Shown here: positions 1-7,611 of the stretch, one piece after another
How the letters are laid out: each line of letters begins with the position of its first letter
Numbering within the stretch: position 1 is the stretch's first letter
Source: Desulfonatronum sp.
GTDB taxonomy: Bacteria; Desulfobacterota; Desulfovibrionia; Desulfovibrionales; Desulfonatronaceae
Reading direction: 5' to 3'
Length of the DNA stretch: 7,928 nucleotides
Assembly: GCA_007127655.1 (NCBI GenBank)
Contig: SKYX01000413.1
Span: forward strand, 1-7,928
Notes under the pieces: generated by a model
What the model was told of the DNA's origin: nothing
What the model saw: the letters and a program-made list of their open reading frames with translations, nothing else
Database searches by the model: none
Position numbers and translations under genes: made by a program

Positions 1-1
1 G

Positions 2-2755
2 GCTCCAGCGTTACCGGTTCGGCCGGAACCAGCTCCTGAACCTTCAGATATCCCGACGACAAGCCCTCCGGAACCTCCCCCCCCTGCTGCTCCACCACCT
101 CCTTCCCAGGCACGGGAGTCCGGTGAACCGAGTGGGATGCCCGACCAGCGGATCGTCCCGAGGACAGAGCCACCCTCCGAAAGCATGACGGCGGACGTCC
201 GCCGACCATTGCGGGAACGTCCGGAAGACGAAGCCGGCCCTCCGGTCTCCATGCCCGCTCTGATTCCGGACGTTTCGGATGAAGCGCTCCAAGTTCGGGC
301 GCCGATCCGTCCCGCCACACCTGAACACGTTGAGCCGCCAGCTCCAGCCGCGTTGGAGTCGGATATCGCCACCTCGTGGATACAGCCCCAGGCCCCGAGT
401 GCGGTTCGTTCTCCGATTTTACGTGTCGGCCCGGATCAGGCCGCCCCCGCGGCTCCGGTTACTGAGCAGCCTGTTGAGCAGCCTGTTGAGCGGCAAGTCG
501 AGCCACCAGTGGAATCAGCGGCTGAGCCGCTTCCCGCATTGCCTGAGGACATGGCTCGGCCCGAACCCATGGCGCAGCCGGATGATCCTTCAATGGGCCG
601 CGCTCCCATCCTCCGGCAACCGGTGGTCGAGGCGGAGCCGGTCGGCGAAGACGTGGTCGAGCCTGCTCCCGTGACCGAGATTGACCCCTCGGAATCTTTG
701 CCGACCGTGGTCGCGGAGGAACCGGACGCCGGGCCGGACCAGCCCGAATCGCTTCCGGAATCGGAGGCCGCGGAAACGCCTTCGCCCCTTCCCGCTCCTC
801 CCATTCCGGACCAGGCCGAGGATCCGGACGAAAAATACCGGCCGCTGCTGTCCTCGGCCAGAGCGGCGATGATGAACTCGGAATTCGATGTGGCCATCAC
901 TGCCCTGCGGGCTCTTTCCAACATTCCGGACTTGTCGGACGCGGCCCGGGAGGAGGTGCTCTACAATCTCGGCGACGCCTTGTTCGGTCTGCACCAGGCT
1001 GATCTGGCCGACAATTTCGGACCCATTGCCCAGGCCTACGAGCGGGCCATGAACTTCAACCCAAAATCCCAGAGGACCGCCACGGCCTTACGGAACCTGG
1101 GCGTGCTGCATTTGCGGGTAAACAACCTGCCCGAGGCCAGGGCGTATTTCAACGTGCTCAAGCGCGACTATCCTCACGACCCCCTTGTACCCACCACGGA
1201 ATACTATCTCGGGCAGTTTTTTCTGGAGCGGGGCGACTACGATCAGGCCGCGAATTACTTCCAGGTCGTGGTCCAGAACCACCCGGAGCATTCCATCGCC
1301 CAGCAGTCCTCGGTGGGGTTGGCCAAGGCCTTGAACGCCATGGGCTATGACGAACAGGCGTTCCAGATCATGGATTTCATGGAGAAGCGTTGGCCCAGGT
1401 ATTACATCGACGAACCCGAACTTCTGGAGTTGGCCGGGATCATCGCCTTGCGCGTCAACGCCCTGGAATCCGCGAAACAGCGTTTGCTGACCTATTACAA
1501 CCTGATTCCGGACACCCCGGAGGCCGATATGCTGTTGGCCCGGATCGGAGACATTTATCTGCTTTCCGGGCAGCCGGATCCGGCCAGACGAGTTTTTGAA
1601 CGTGCCGCGGAACTGTATCCGGACCAGGAGGGCGGCCTGATCGCCAAGATGCGGCTGGTGGAGGGGGGAATCCATGACGAACCCAGCCTGGACGACATGT
1701 TCGCCACGCGCAGGGCCGCGGAGGTCTACTCCGAAATCATATCCAAACATCCGGACAGTCCTTTGGCCGCGGTGGCGACGATCAAGCTGGCCATCTGGCA
1801 GATCTGGAACAAGCGGCTCGAAGACAGCTTGATGGTCGTCAGTGAGTTTTTGGCCACCCAACCCAACCATTCCCTGGTCCCCAAGGCACTCGAAGTGGGT
1901 GCCGAGGCCTTCTCGCAGTTGGTGAACCGCAACGCGGCGGACGGACGATATCCCGAGATTCTGGAGCAGTGGCACGCGAATGTCTTTCTCCACGACTTGC
2001 TGGACGAGTTGTCTCCGAGTACTCAGCTCGGCTTGGCCATGGCCTACTGGAGCGCCGGCGAGATGGAGCAGGCCATAGCCTTGGCCAGGCCCTACCTTGG
2101 GGAGGACACGCCCAAGGAACTGCAAATTTCGGCTCTGGAATTGATTCTGGGAATTTTTCTGGAGCAGCAGGAGTGGACGCGGATCGTGGACCTGGCTCCG
2201 CTCCGGGACGATCTGCCCGGGCCGCAGCGGCGGGAGTTGACCTATTCCGTGGCCCTGGCCAAGGAAAATCTGGGCCGCTCCGAGGACGCCCGGCCGCTTT
2301 GGCGCAAACTGGCCGAGGACCTTGCGTTGAGCGACGCCCAGCGCGGCTACGCCCTGTACTTCCTGGCCCGCACGGCCATGCAGGAGGAAGATTTCGAGCG
2401 TGTCTACCTCTACGCCCAGGAAGCCCTGAGTCTGTTGCTGCTGGACCGGGAGGACCCCGGCAAGATCAGGGATGCCGTAACCTGGCTGACCCAGGTCACG
2501 GAACGCAGCGGTCGGCTCCAGGAGGCCCTGGCCTGGGCCCTGGAACTGGATCAGCTCATCGATCGTTCCGACCCGGACTGGAGCATGAGCCGTTACCGTC
2601 TGGCGCAACTGTACCAGCGCGCCCAGAACCACGCCGAATGGCAAGCCGTTCTGGAAGACTTGAAAGCTGAAGACCCCCAGGGTCTTTATGGCCGCCTGGC
2701 CGCCTCGGCCCTCCAGGGGCAGACCCTGGAAGACAGCGCGGGCCGTTTCTTTTAG
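2..2755 (+). CDS. Large TPR-repeat protein with Pro/Glu-rich N-terminal spacer (5' end outside window)
   Basis: The frame is open from base 2 with no stop before the first ATG at 137. The residues before that ATG have the same Pro/Glu/Ala-rich composition as those after it, so the true start is upstream and 917 residues are visible. Roughly positions 2-829 encode a low-complexity, probably disordered and acidic linker with EQPV-type tandem repeats. From about 830 to the stop the protein is helical tetratricopeptide-like repeats. Clear units lie at about 1091-1183 (LGVLHL..N.LPEARAYF), 1205-1294 (YYLGQFFLERGDYDQAANYF) and 1532-1627 (GDIYLLSGQPDPARRVFERA); weaker ones continue to about 2700. 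TPR arrays mediate protein-protein contacts; no catalytic motif is visible. A signal peptide, membrane anchor or other N-terminal domain would lie outside the window. A UDP-sugar dehydrogenase follows 48 bp downstream on the same strand, so cotranscription is plausible. An envelope or polysaccharide-assembly scaffold role is only inference. Confidence 0.9.
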   Translation, partial: APALPVRPEPAPEPSDIPTTSPPEPPPPAAPPPPSQARESGEPSGMPDQRIVPRTEPPSESMTADVRRPLRERPEDEAGPPVSMPALIPDVSDEALQVRAPIRPATPEHVEPPAPAALESDIATSWIQPQAPSAVRSPILRVGPDQAAPAAPVTEQPVEQPVERQVEPPVESAAEPLPALPEDMARPEPMAQPDDPSMGRAPILRQPVVEAEPVGEDVVEPAPVTEIDPSESLPTVVAEEPDAGPDQPESLPESEAAETPSPLPAPPIPDQAEDPDEKYRPLLSSARAAMMNSEFDVAITALRALSNIPDLSDAAREEVLYNLGDALFGLHQADLADNFGPIAQAYERAMNFNPKSQRTATALRNLGVLHLRVNNLPEARAYFNVLKRDYPHDPLVPTTEYYLGQFFLERGDYDQAANYFQVVVQNHPEHSIAQQSSVGLAKALNAMGYDEQAFQIMDFMEKRWPRYYIDEPELLELAGIIALRVNALESAKQRLLTYYNLIPDTPEADMLLARIGDIYLLSGQPDPARRVFERAAELYPDQEGGLIAKMRLVEGGIHDEPSLDDMFATRRAAEVYSEIISKHPDSPLAAVATIKLAIWQIWNKRLEDSLMVVSEFLATQPNHSLVPKALEVGAEAFSQLVNRNAADGRYPEILEQWHANVFLHDLLDELSPSTQLGLAMAYWSAGEMEQAIALARPYLGEDTPKELQISALELILGIFLEQQEWTRIVDLAPLRDDLPGPQRRELTYSVALAKENLGRSEDARPLWRKLAEDLALSDAQRGYALYFLARTAMQEEDFERVYLYAQEALSLLLLDREDPGKIRDAVTWLTQVTERSGRLQEALAWALELDQLIDRSDPDWSMSRYRLAQLYQRAQNHAEWQAVLEDLKAEDPQGLYGRLAASALQGQTLEDSAGRFF
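464..511 (+). repeat. Four tandem 12-bp units encoding EQPV-like tetrapeptides
   Basis: Two perfect copies of GAGCAGCCTGTT (464-475 and 476-487) are followed by two diverged copies (488-499 and 500-511). They encode EQPV, EQPV, ERQV and EPPV in frame within the Pro-rich spacer of the TPR protein. Such in-frame repeats change copy number easily by slippage and lengthen or shorten the linker without a frameshift. Confidence 0.8.
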
Positions 2756-2785
2756 GATTCGGGCGCGAAAAACAAGACCACTATC

Positions 2786-2791
2786 AAGGAG
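2786..2791 (+). promoter_or_regulatory. Shine-Dalgarno for the UDP-sugar dehydrogenase
   Basis: AAGGAG lies 12 nt before the ATG at 2804. That is a little long but usable, and there is no better start nearby. The 48-bp gap after the TPR gene shows no recognisable promoter or terminator, in keeping with readthrough from upstream. Confidence 0.65.
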
Positions 2792-2803
2792 TAGAATCCA
2801 AAC

Positions 2804-4105
2804 ATGTCGTCCACTCTTATCAACAAACTGAGCTCAAAACAGGCCTGCATCGGCATCGTTGGATTGGGATACGTCGGCCTGCCGTTGGCTCTGCGCTACC
2901 TTGAAGCCGGGTACTCCGTCCTGGGGCTGGACGTGGACCAGAGCAAGGTGGACCAGTTGTCGGCCGGAAAGAGCTACATCAAACATATTTCCGTCGCGCC
3001 GATTTATGAAGCCGTTCAGGCGGGAAGATTTGCGGCGAGTACGGATTTTTCCCGTGCCTCCGAGGCCGACGCCCTGATTCTGTGCGTTCCCACGCCCCTG
3101 GATCGCCACCGAGAGCCGGACTTGAGTTACGTGATTGCCTCGCTGGAGGAAATCCTGCCGTTTCTGCGCCCGGACCAGGTGGTCTCTCTGGAATCCACCA
3201 CCTACCCTGGGACCACGGAGGAAGAATTGCGCCCCCGGATCGAACAGGCCGGGTTTGCGATCGGTCGGGATGTTTTCCTGGTCTATTCCCCGGAGCGCGA
3301 GGACCCCGGCAACCCTGACTTCAAGACCCGGACCATTCCCAAGGTTTGCGGAGGCAGCACCGCGGCCTGTCTGGACGTCGGTTTGGCCCTTTATGAACAG
3401 GTCATCGACCAGGTGGTCACGGTTTCCTCCACGCGCACGGCCGAGGCCGTGAAGCTGATGGAAAACATCTTCCGGAGCGTGAACATCGCCCTGGTCAACG
3501 AACTGAAGACGGCCTTCATGAAGATGGACATCGATGTTTTCGAGGTCATTCGGGCCGCGTCCACGAAACCTTTCGGCTTCATGCCCTTTTATCCCGGGCC
3601 GGGTCTCGGCGGACATTGCATTCCCATCGATCCCTTCTACCTGACCTGGAAAGCCCGTGAATACGACGTGACCACCCGGTTCATTGAGCTGGCCGGAGAG
3701 ATCAACACCTCCATGCCCGCCTTCGTGATCCAGCGGGCCGCGGATGTGCTCAACGAACAGGGTAAACCACTCAAAGGGTCCCGGATTTTGCTGCTGGGGC
3801 TGGCCTACAAGGCCAACGTGGACGACGACCGCGAATCTCCGACCTACAGAATCATGGAACTTCTGGAGCACAAAGGCGCTTTGGTCGCCTACAACGACCC
3901 ACATGTCCCGGTCATCCGGCCCAGCCGGGAATATGCCCGGTACGCCGGGCGGGAATCCATGCCCGTGGACGACGGATACGACTTGATCATCCTCTGCACC
4001 GCCCACGAGGCTTACAAGGACATCGACCCTGCTGCGTTGAGCGTTCCTGTTCTGGATACCAGAGGTTTTTTCCCGGACCTGGAAGGCAGGATATTTCGAG
4101 GGTAG
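2804..4105 (+). CDS. wbpA: UDP-N-acetyl-D-glucosamine 6-dehydrogenase, WbpA type (nucleotide-sugar dehydrogenase)
   Basis: This 433-residue cytosolic enzyme belongs to the UDP-glucose/GDP-mannose dehydrogenase family and is full length. Visible landmarks in order are the NAD-binding Rossmann loop [13 protein letters not shown] (GxGxxG at residues 20-25) with acidic D43 after strand 2, [11 protein letters not shown] at 130-140, SPEREDPGN at 162-170, the helix around K217 and N221 (AEAVKLMEN), the catalytic-cysteine loop [14 protein letters not shown] (C272), and a C-terminal second Rossmann half with [25 protein letters not shown] followed by TIPKVCGG is typical of the WbpA-like branch, which performs two NAD-dependent oxidations of UDP-GlcNAc to UDP-GlcNAcA for O-antigen or capsule precursors. 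From sequence alone a related substrate such as UDP-GalNAc or UDP-Glc cannot be excluded. No glycosyltransferases or other sugar genes flank it here. The 3' end lies only 10 bp from the convergent transglutaminase gene. Confidence 0.93.
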   Translation: MSSTLINKLSSKQACIGIVGLGYVGLPLALRYLEAGYSVLGLDVDQSKVDQLSAGKSYIKHISVAPIYEAVQAGRFAASTDFSRASEADALILCVPTPLDRHREPDLSYVIASLEEILPFLRPDQVVSLESTTYPGTTEEELRPRIEQAGFAIGRDVFLVYSPEREDPGNPDFKTRTIPKVCGGSTAACLDVGLALYEQVIDQVVTVSSTRTAEAVKLMENIFRSVNIALVNELKTAFMKMDIDVFEVIRAASTKPFGFMPFYPGPGLGGHCIPIDPFYLTWKAREYDVTTRFIELAGEINTSMPAFVIQRAADVLNEQGKPLKGSRILLLGLAYKANVDDDRESPTYRIMELLEHKGALVAYNDPHVPVIRPSREYARYAGRESMPVDDGYDLIILCTAHEAYKDIDPAALSVPVLDTRGFFPDLEGRIFRG

Positions 4106-4115
4106 GGGATGGGCA

Positions 4116-6242
4116 TCAGGCCCGCCTGGGGCGAAACGCCCGGACCATTCGGGTCAGTTCGCGCTGTTGGACTTCGGGAGATGATGCGCCCGGTATATCC
4201 CGGCCGGGCCGCGGGGACTCCCCGTAGCGCAGCTGGATATAGCCCTCGCCGATGGCCGTGATCGGCTCTGCCAGGTCCGGGCGCAGTCCGGCGGCTCGAA
4301 GGGCGTAATCCCGGGGGCCTTCCTGGGGGAAGCGGGGGATGCCGATTTTGGCCAGACGGCGGCAGAACCTGGCGTAGGTTTTATCCAGGGCGTCCTCGGG
4401 CGGACGGGAGCGGAGCTGGATCACGCCGTAGATCAGGGCCGCGGCGACGAAGCTCAGGCTCAGGGCCAGGACCAGGTGGCCGAAGCGTTCCAGACGGGTC
4501 GTTCCGGCCAGGCCGAAACGCTCCAGGAAACGGCGCTGCCGTTCGAAGCCGAAATCCAGGACCCATTGATTCCAAAGCGTATTGGCCGCGTCCCAGCCCT
4601 GGGTCAGGCCGCGCCAGGCGCTGATCACCCACCCCATTTCCCGGCTGGAAAGCACCCTGGGCATGTCGATGTTCGGCACCAGGGCCCCGGCGCCCACGTC
4701 GATCCGTTCCGGTGCGAGCACCGTGGTCGGATCCACCCGGGTCCAGCCGGTTTCCTCCAGCCAGACTTCGCTCCAGGCGTGGGCGTGATACTGCCGGATC
4801 ACGAAGTAGTCTCCCAAGGGATTGCGGTCCCCACCCTGATAGCCAACGACCACCCGGGCCGGGATGCCGGCCGCGCGCATCAGGAAGGTGAAGGCCGACG
4901 CATAGTGCTCGCAATACCCGCTCCGGGTCCGGAACAGAAAATCGTCCACGGCCTCCTCGCCCAGCAAGGGCGGACGCAGGGTATAGTCAAAGGTCTCGTC
5001 GCGGAAGAAATGCAAGGCTCGGTCCACCACGGTCCGCTCGTCCATGGCCGTCGTGGCCCAACTTCGTGCGAGTTCCCTGGCCCTCTCGTTGCCGGAGAGC
5101 GGAAGCTCCAGGGCACGAAGATGCTCCCCCGACGTCGGTGCGTCCGTCTCGAACTCCAGGGCCGCCTGGAGCTGAAACCGGGCGCGGCGACGCAGCTCTT
5201 CGCGAACCTCCAGGAGAAAATCCGAAGCCAATGCGAGTTCTTCGGCCATGATCCCAGGAGTATCCGCTTCCGAGCCCGGTATCGTTTCAGGGCTCACATC
5301 CGGCAACGCATCCACCGATACACCCTCTTGCCTTGCCCAGCCTTCCGCCAGCGGCATTTCCAGGACCGGAAGCCAGCGCTGGTCATGGGCCTCCATGGTC
5401 AGGACGTACTCCACCGGCTCGCCTCGGGGCCGGACTCGCCACTGTCTCGGCTCCCCTTCGGGTTCGCCGACCCGCCACGTGCGCCCGTCTGTTTCCCAGA
5501 GCACCAGGGCCCGCCAGTACATCCGGCTCACCGCCGGCGGCTGGTCGACGAAGGCGACCCGGAAGACCACTTCCGAGGATTGCAGCAGTTCGCTGATGTC
5601 TCCGGGGCTCATGGTGTCGCTGAGCCCGGTCAGACCGGTTCTCGGGGCCTGGAACAGCCCCCAAAGGGAGCCGGGCAGCCGGGGAAAGAGCACGAACAGA
5701 ATCAGCATCACCGGCAGGGCCTGGAGCAGCAGGACGCCGGCCTGGCGCAGTCGAAACCGCGGATCGGTCTGGCTGGCCGGGTGGGCGACGCCGACCAGGG
5801 CCGCCGTGATGACCAGCACCACCAGAGTCATGTAACCGGCCACCAGCATGCTTTGACTGTGCAGGAACTGGAGCAGGACCAGCAGGTAGGCCATGAACAG
5901 GATCAGGACCTGGTCCCGCCGACCCTGGGCCTCGAAAGGTTTGAGAGCCAACAGCAGCAGGAGCAGGGCCGTGCCCGGTTCCGGCCCCAGCAAATAGCCG
6001 AAGCTGAGATAGACGCCGCCGATGCAACCCAGGGTCAGGGCGAAGCGGATGGTTCGCGACGGCATCAAGGCCGGGTGTTGGGTGGCCCAGAGCCGCAGGA
6101 TCCACATCCCGACGCAGATCACCCCGATCCAGAGGGGGTATCTGGCGAAATGGGGCAGCGCGGCCAGGAAGGCCGGCCCGAGAATCCAGAGCCAGGGCCC
6201 GTGGGGATCATGCAGGAGGGTTCGCGGGGTGCGGAGCATCAT
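4116..6242 (-). CDS. tgpA: TgpA-like membrane transglutaminase (DUF3488 / transglutaminase-core / DUF4129)
   Basis: The protein has 708 residues, typical for the family. About six to seven hydrophobic segments fill residues 17-190 (TgpA_N/DUF3488), ending in the family-typical LFPRLPGSLWGL and a TGLSDTMSPGDIS stretch. A large presumably periplasmic region follows with a papain-fold transglutaminase core: Cys444 in RSGYCEHYASAF, His488 in QYHAHAWSEVW and Asp504 in TRVDPT form the expected catalytic triad. A single membrane segment at about 591-611 leads to a cytoplasmic DUF4129-like tail. The Pseudomonas aeruginosa relative TgpA is reported to be a periplasmic transglutaminase important for viability; its physiological substrate is not settled. 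The start at 6242 is supported by GAGG 7 nt upstream and by the ATGA overlap with the DUF58 stop. A second ATG immediately follows, so the start could be one codon later. Residues ~305-335 form an acidic, Pro/Ser-rich stretch that looks like a local insertion. Confidence 0.92.
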   Translation of the reverse strand: MMLRTPRTLLHDPHGPWLWILGPAFLAALPHFARYPLWIGVICVGMWILRLWATQHPALMPSRTIRFALTLGCIGGVYLSFGYLLGPEPGTALLLLLLALKPFEAQGRRDQVLILFMAYLLVLLQFLHSQSMLVAGYMTLVVLVITAALVGVAHPASQTDPRFRLRQAGVLLLQALPVMLILFVLFPRLPGSLWGLFQAPRTGLTGLSDTMSPGDISELLQSSEVVFRVAFVDQPPAVSRMYWRALVLWETDGRTWRVGEPEGEPRQWRVRPRGEPVEYVLTMEAHDQRWLPVLEMPLAEGWARQEGVSVDALPDVSPETIPGSEADTPGIMAEELALASDFLLEVREELRRRARFQLQAALEFETDAPTSGEHLRALELPLSGNERARELARSWATTAMDERTVVDRALHFFRDETFDYTLRPPLLGEEAVDDFLFRTRSGYCEHYASAFTFLMRAAGIPARVVVGYQGGDRNPLGDYFVIRQYHAHAWSEVWLEETGWTRVDPTTVLAPERIDVGAGALVPNIDMPRVLSSREMGWVISAWRGLTQGWDAANTLWNQWVLDFGFERQRRFLERFGLAGTTRLERFGHLVLALSLSFVAAALIYGVIQLRSRPPEDALDKTYARFCRRLAKIGIPRFPQEGPRDYALRAAGLRPDLAEPITAIGEGYIQLRYGESPRPGRDIPGASSPEVQQRELTRMVRAFRPRRA

Positions 6243-7231
6243 CGCGGCGCCTCGTTGAGTGTCTGCGCATCAGGCATGGCGAACAGCGCCAGGGCCGTCA
6301 GGCAGGCGCGCATCTGGCGCGGTCCGCTGCCCGTTGGAATGCGTTTGCCGGGAATTTGCAGGCTATAGGCGCGTCCGGAGGCTTCCGCGTCCAGGACCAG
6401 ACGACACAGCCGGGACAGCCTGGCCTCGATTTCCTCATTGGCAAGCCTGTCCCAGTCCAACACGATTGCTTCCTGGTTCGCGGCGGAGCCGAATTCCTTG
6501 GACACCAGCTCCGAGCCCCTGGCGACGGCCTTCCAGGCGATCCGTCGCAAGGGGTCGCCCGGCTGGTACGCTCGCAAACCATGATACTCCTCGCCTTCCA
6601 GGGGATTTCCCGTTCGGGGGCGTTCCTCGCCCTGGTCCGGCGAAGCGTTGTGTTGATCCAGGAGGGAAGCCCTCGGGGCAGGGGCCGGGTAAACCATGCA
6701 GTGCAGAGGCAGGGCGACCCAGGACCAGGCCCGGAACAGGCCCAGGGGGAAAACCGTGGCGACGACCACCCGCTTTGGCCGCAATTCCCCTCGGTTGGCC
6801 GCTGGCAAAGATGGACGGAAGGTCTGCTCCCCGGTGACGGGGACGTCTTTGAGCGGCCCGGTTTCGACCCGGGACCAGCCGACCTGAATGCCGTAACGTG
6901 CCCATGGGCTTGGGTTGGTGACCGTCACCGGGAATTTAGCCCGGTCGCCCGCAAAGACCGGCGATGCCGGGCCTTGGCTGATGAGCAGCCCGGAGAGGCC
7001 GCGATGGGTGTGGAAAATGCCGACCAGGGCGATGCCGGTCAGCAGGAAGGTCAGCAGGTAGCCCGGCGGATTGGTGTAGTTGATGGAGATCAGCAGCAGG
7101 ACAACCAGCAGGATGGCATAGGCGGTTCCGGTTTTGGTGGGCAGAATATAGATGCGGTTGGTTCCCAGCCGCACCGGGAGGTGGTCACTCCGTCTGTTTT
7201 TCATGGAGGGTCGTGTGCCATTTTGCTTCAT
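6239..7231 (-). CDS. DUF58 domain membrane protein, partner of TgpA
   Basis: This is a 330-residue protein. After a basic N-terminus and the segment RIYILPTKTG come two closely spaced hydrophobic helices (about residues 36-52 and 56-74), then a soluble region ending in the DUF58 signature (residues 213-247, EGEEYHGLRAYQPGDPLRRI and the following AWKAVARGSELVSKEF). DUF58 resembles the metal-binding vWA fold. DUF58 proteins are commonly encoded between a MoxR-type AAA ATPase and a transglutaminase such as TgpA; their biochemical role is poorly defined and probably concerns envelope assembly. The gene overlaps the downstream transglutaminase by 4 bp. No MoxR gene precedes it; the upstream DNA is a palindromic repeat element and a divergent gene. 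The start is uncertain: the ATG at 7231 directly abuts an AGGGAGG, while the in-frame ATG at 7204 (residue 10) gives a more typical short N-terminus. Confidence 0.9.
   Translation of the reverse strand: MKQNGTRPSMKNRRSDHLPVRLGTNRIYILPTKTGTAYAILLVVLLLISINYTNPPGYLLTFLLTGIALVGIFHTHRGLSGLLISQGPASPVFAGDRAKFPVTVTNPSPWARYGIQVGWSRVETGPLKDVPVTGEQTFRPSLPAANRGELRPKRVVVATVFPLGLFRAWSWVALPLHCMVYPAPAPRASLLDQHNASPDQGEERPRTGNPLEGEEYHGLRAYQPGDPLRRIAWKAVARGSELVSKEFGSAANQEAIVLDWDRLANEEIEARLSRLCRLVLDAEASGRAYSLQIPGKRIPTGSGPRQMRACLTALALFAMPDAQTLNEAPR
6250..6253 (-). promoter_or_regulatory. Shine-Dalgarno of the transglutaminase gene, inside the DUF58 coding end
   Basis: On the minus strand GAGG ends 7 nt before the ATG at 6242. 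It lies inside the last codons of the DUF58 gene, whose TGA overlaps the start as ATGA. This is the usual arrangement for translational coupling. Confidence 0.6.
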
Positions 7232-7238
7232 CCTCCCT
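7232..7238 (-). promoter_or_regulatory. Strong Shine-Dalgarno abutting the annotated DUF58 start
   Basis: AGGGAGG on the minus strand touches the ATG at 7231 with no spacer, too close for normal use of that codon. It is 10 nt from an out-of-frame ATG at 7221 that opens a six-codon ORF (MAHDPP). That ORF's TGA overlaps the in-frame DUF58 ATG at 7204 as ATGA. The motif may therefore serve the small ORF, with the DUF58 gene read by coupling, or it may serve 7231 inefficiently. Confidence 0.45.
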
Positions 7239-7341
7239 GGAAGGGAGAAATCGTAGAGCCGGTGGTTTTAAGCACCGGGTTTGGGCATAGAATTGGCTTG
7301 AGTCCGAAAAGGACGATATTTCATGCCGAAAAATTAAAAAA
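7232..7341. other. Upstream region of the DUF58 operon, with a CCGGTG/CACCGG inverted repeat
   Basis: This stretch precedes the DUF58-tgpA operon and must hold its leader unless the promoter lies in the repeat element beyond. A perfect 6-bp inverted repeat, CCGGTG at 7259-7264 and CACCGG at 7273-7278, has an 8-nt A/T-rich loop. It could be an operator or a leader hairpin. A smaller one, GTCC/GGAC, lies at 7302-7314. I see no convincing sigma-70 or sigma-54 promoter on either strand. Confidence 0.35.
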
Positions 7342-7362
7342 GGCTCAATATGCGTTTCGGAC
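7342..7362 (+). repeat. Left terminal inverted repeat of the foldback element
   Basis: It begins GGCTCAATATGCGTT and ends CGGAC. Its reverse complement recurs at 7664-7684 with two mismatches in 21 positions. This similarity lies outside the hairpin cores and therefore marks the element boundary better than the palindromes do. Confidence 0.75.
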
Positions 7363-7378
7363 TGTTTTTGCGCTTCGG

Positions 7379-7395
7379 GAATCCCAACGGGATTC
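7379..7395. repeat. Palindrome A: 7-bp stem, AAC loop
   Basis: GAATCCC, loop AAC, GGGATTC is a perfect hairpin. It shares the CCC-AAC-GGG core with palindrome C and, in reverse complement, with D and F. Confidence 0.8.
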
Positions 7396-7403
7396 AGTCC
7401 CAG

Positions 7404-7440
7404 AGCCCAGGGTTGCGGCGCACCGTCGCTACCCTGGGAT
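7404..7440. repeat. Palindrome B: long hairpin with CCCAGGGT arms
   Basis: The outer stem pairs CCCAGGGT (7406-7413) with ACCCTGGG (7431-7438). The inner stem pairs GCGGCG (7415-7420) with CGTCGC (7424-7429) through one G-T wobble, with loop CAC. Its 12-nt outer arms, AGCCCAGGGTTG and CTACCCTGGGAT, recur exactly as reverse complements in palindrome E. Confidence 0.8.
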
Positions 7441-7460
7441 CAAGGCAATGTTCTCTCCGC

Positions 7461-7479
7461 CAACCCCAACGGGGTTGCG
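7461..7479. repeat. Palindrome C: inner arm, perfect inverted copy of D
   Basis: CAACCCC, loop AAC, GGGGTTG, plus CG. The 19 nt match the reverse complement of 7526-7544 perfectly. The 46 nt between C and D (7480-7525) form the centre of the element. Confidence 0.85.
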
Positions 7480-7525
7480 CCCGCAAAATGAAAACCCGGA
7501 CAGTAACGAACGATGAGGTATCTGA

Positions 7526-7544
7526 CGCAACCCCGTTGGGGTTG
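7526..7544. repeat. Palindrome D: inverted copy of C
   Basis: CG followed by CAACCCC, loop GTT, GGGGTTG. It is the exact reverse complement of palindrome C and opens the right half of the element. Confidence 0.85.
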
Positions 7545-7562
7545 TTACTCTTTCTTTCAATT

Positions 7563-7603
7563 ATCCCAGGGTAGTCCAGCCTTTGGCTGTCCAACCCTGG
7601 GCT
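7563..7603. repeat. Palindrome E: long hairpin, inverted counterpart of B
   Basis: CCCAGGGT (7565-7572) pairs with ACCCTGGG (7594-7601). An inner stem, CAGCC (7577-7581) with GGCTG (7585-7589), closes a TTT loop. The 12-nt outer arms are identical to those of B in reverse complement, but the apical stem sequence is different. Confidence 0.8.
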
Positions 7604-7611
7604 GTTGGACG

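Noticed and set aside
137..139. ATG at 137 as the true start of the TPR protein
   Set aside because: The frame stays open to base 2 with the same Pro/Glu-rich composition and no strong ribosome-binding site precedes 137, so the gene more likely begins upstream of the window.
1088..2644. 518-residue minus-strand ORF opposite the TPR gene
   Set aside because: This is also an antisense shadow of the TPR repeats, low in recognisable features and without a ribosome-binding site or family resemblance.
4111..4141. Intrinsic terminator between the convergent genes
   Set aside because: Small GC hairpins exist (GGGC/GCCC at 4111-4123 and GGGCG/CGCCC at 4129-4141), but neither has a T-tract on either strand and one lies wholly in the coding end of the transglutaminase gene.
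4476..6368. 630-residue plus-strand ORF opposite the transglutaminase gene
   Set aside because: It is an antisense shadow produced by GC-rich codon bias. Its translation is rich in Q, R, G and H with no domain, and it runs across two well-supported minus-strand genes.
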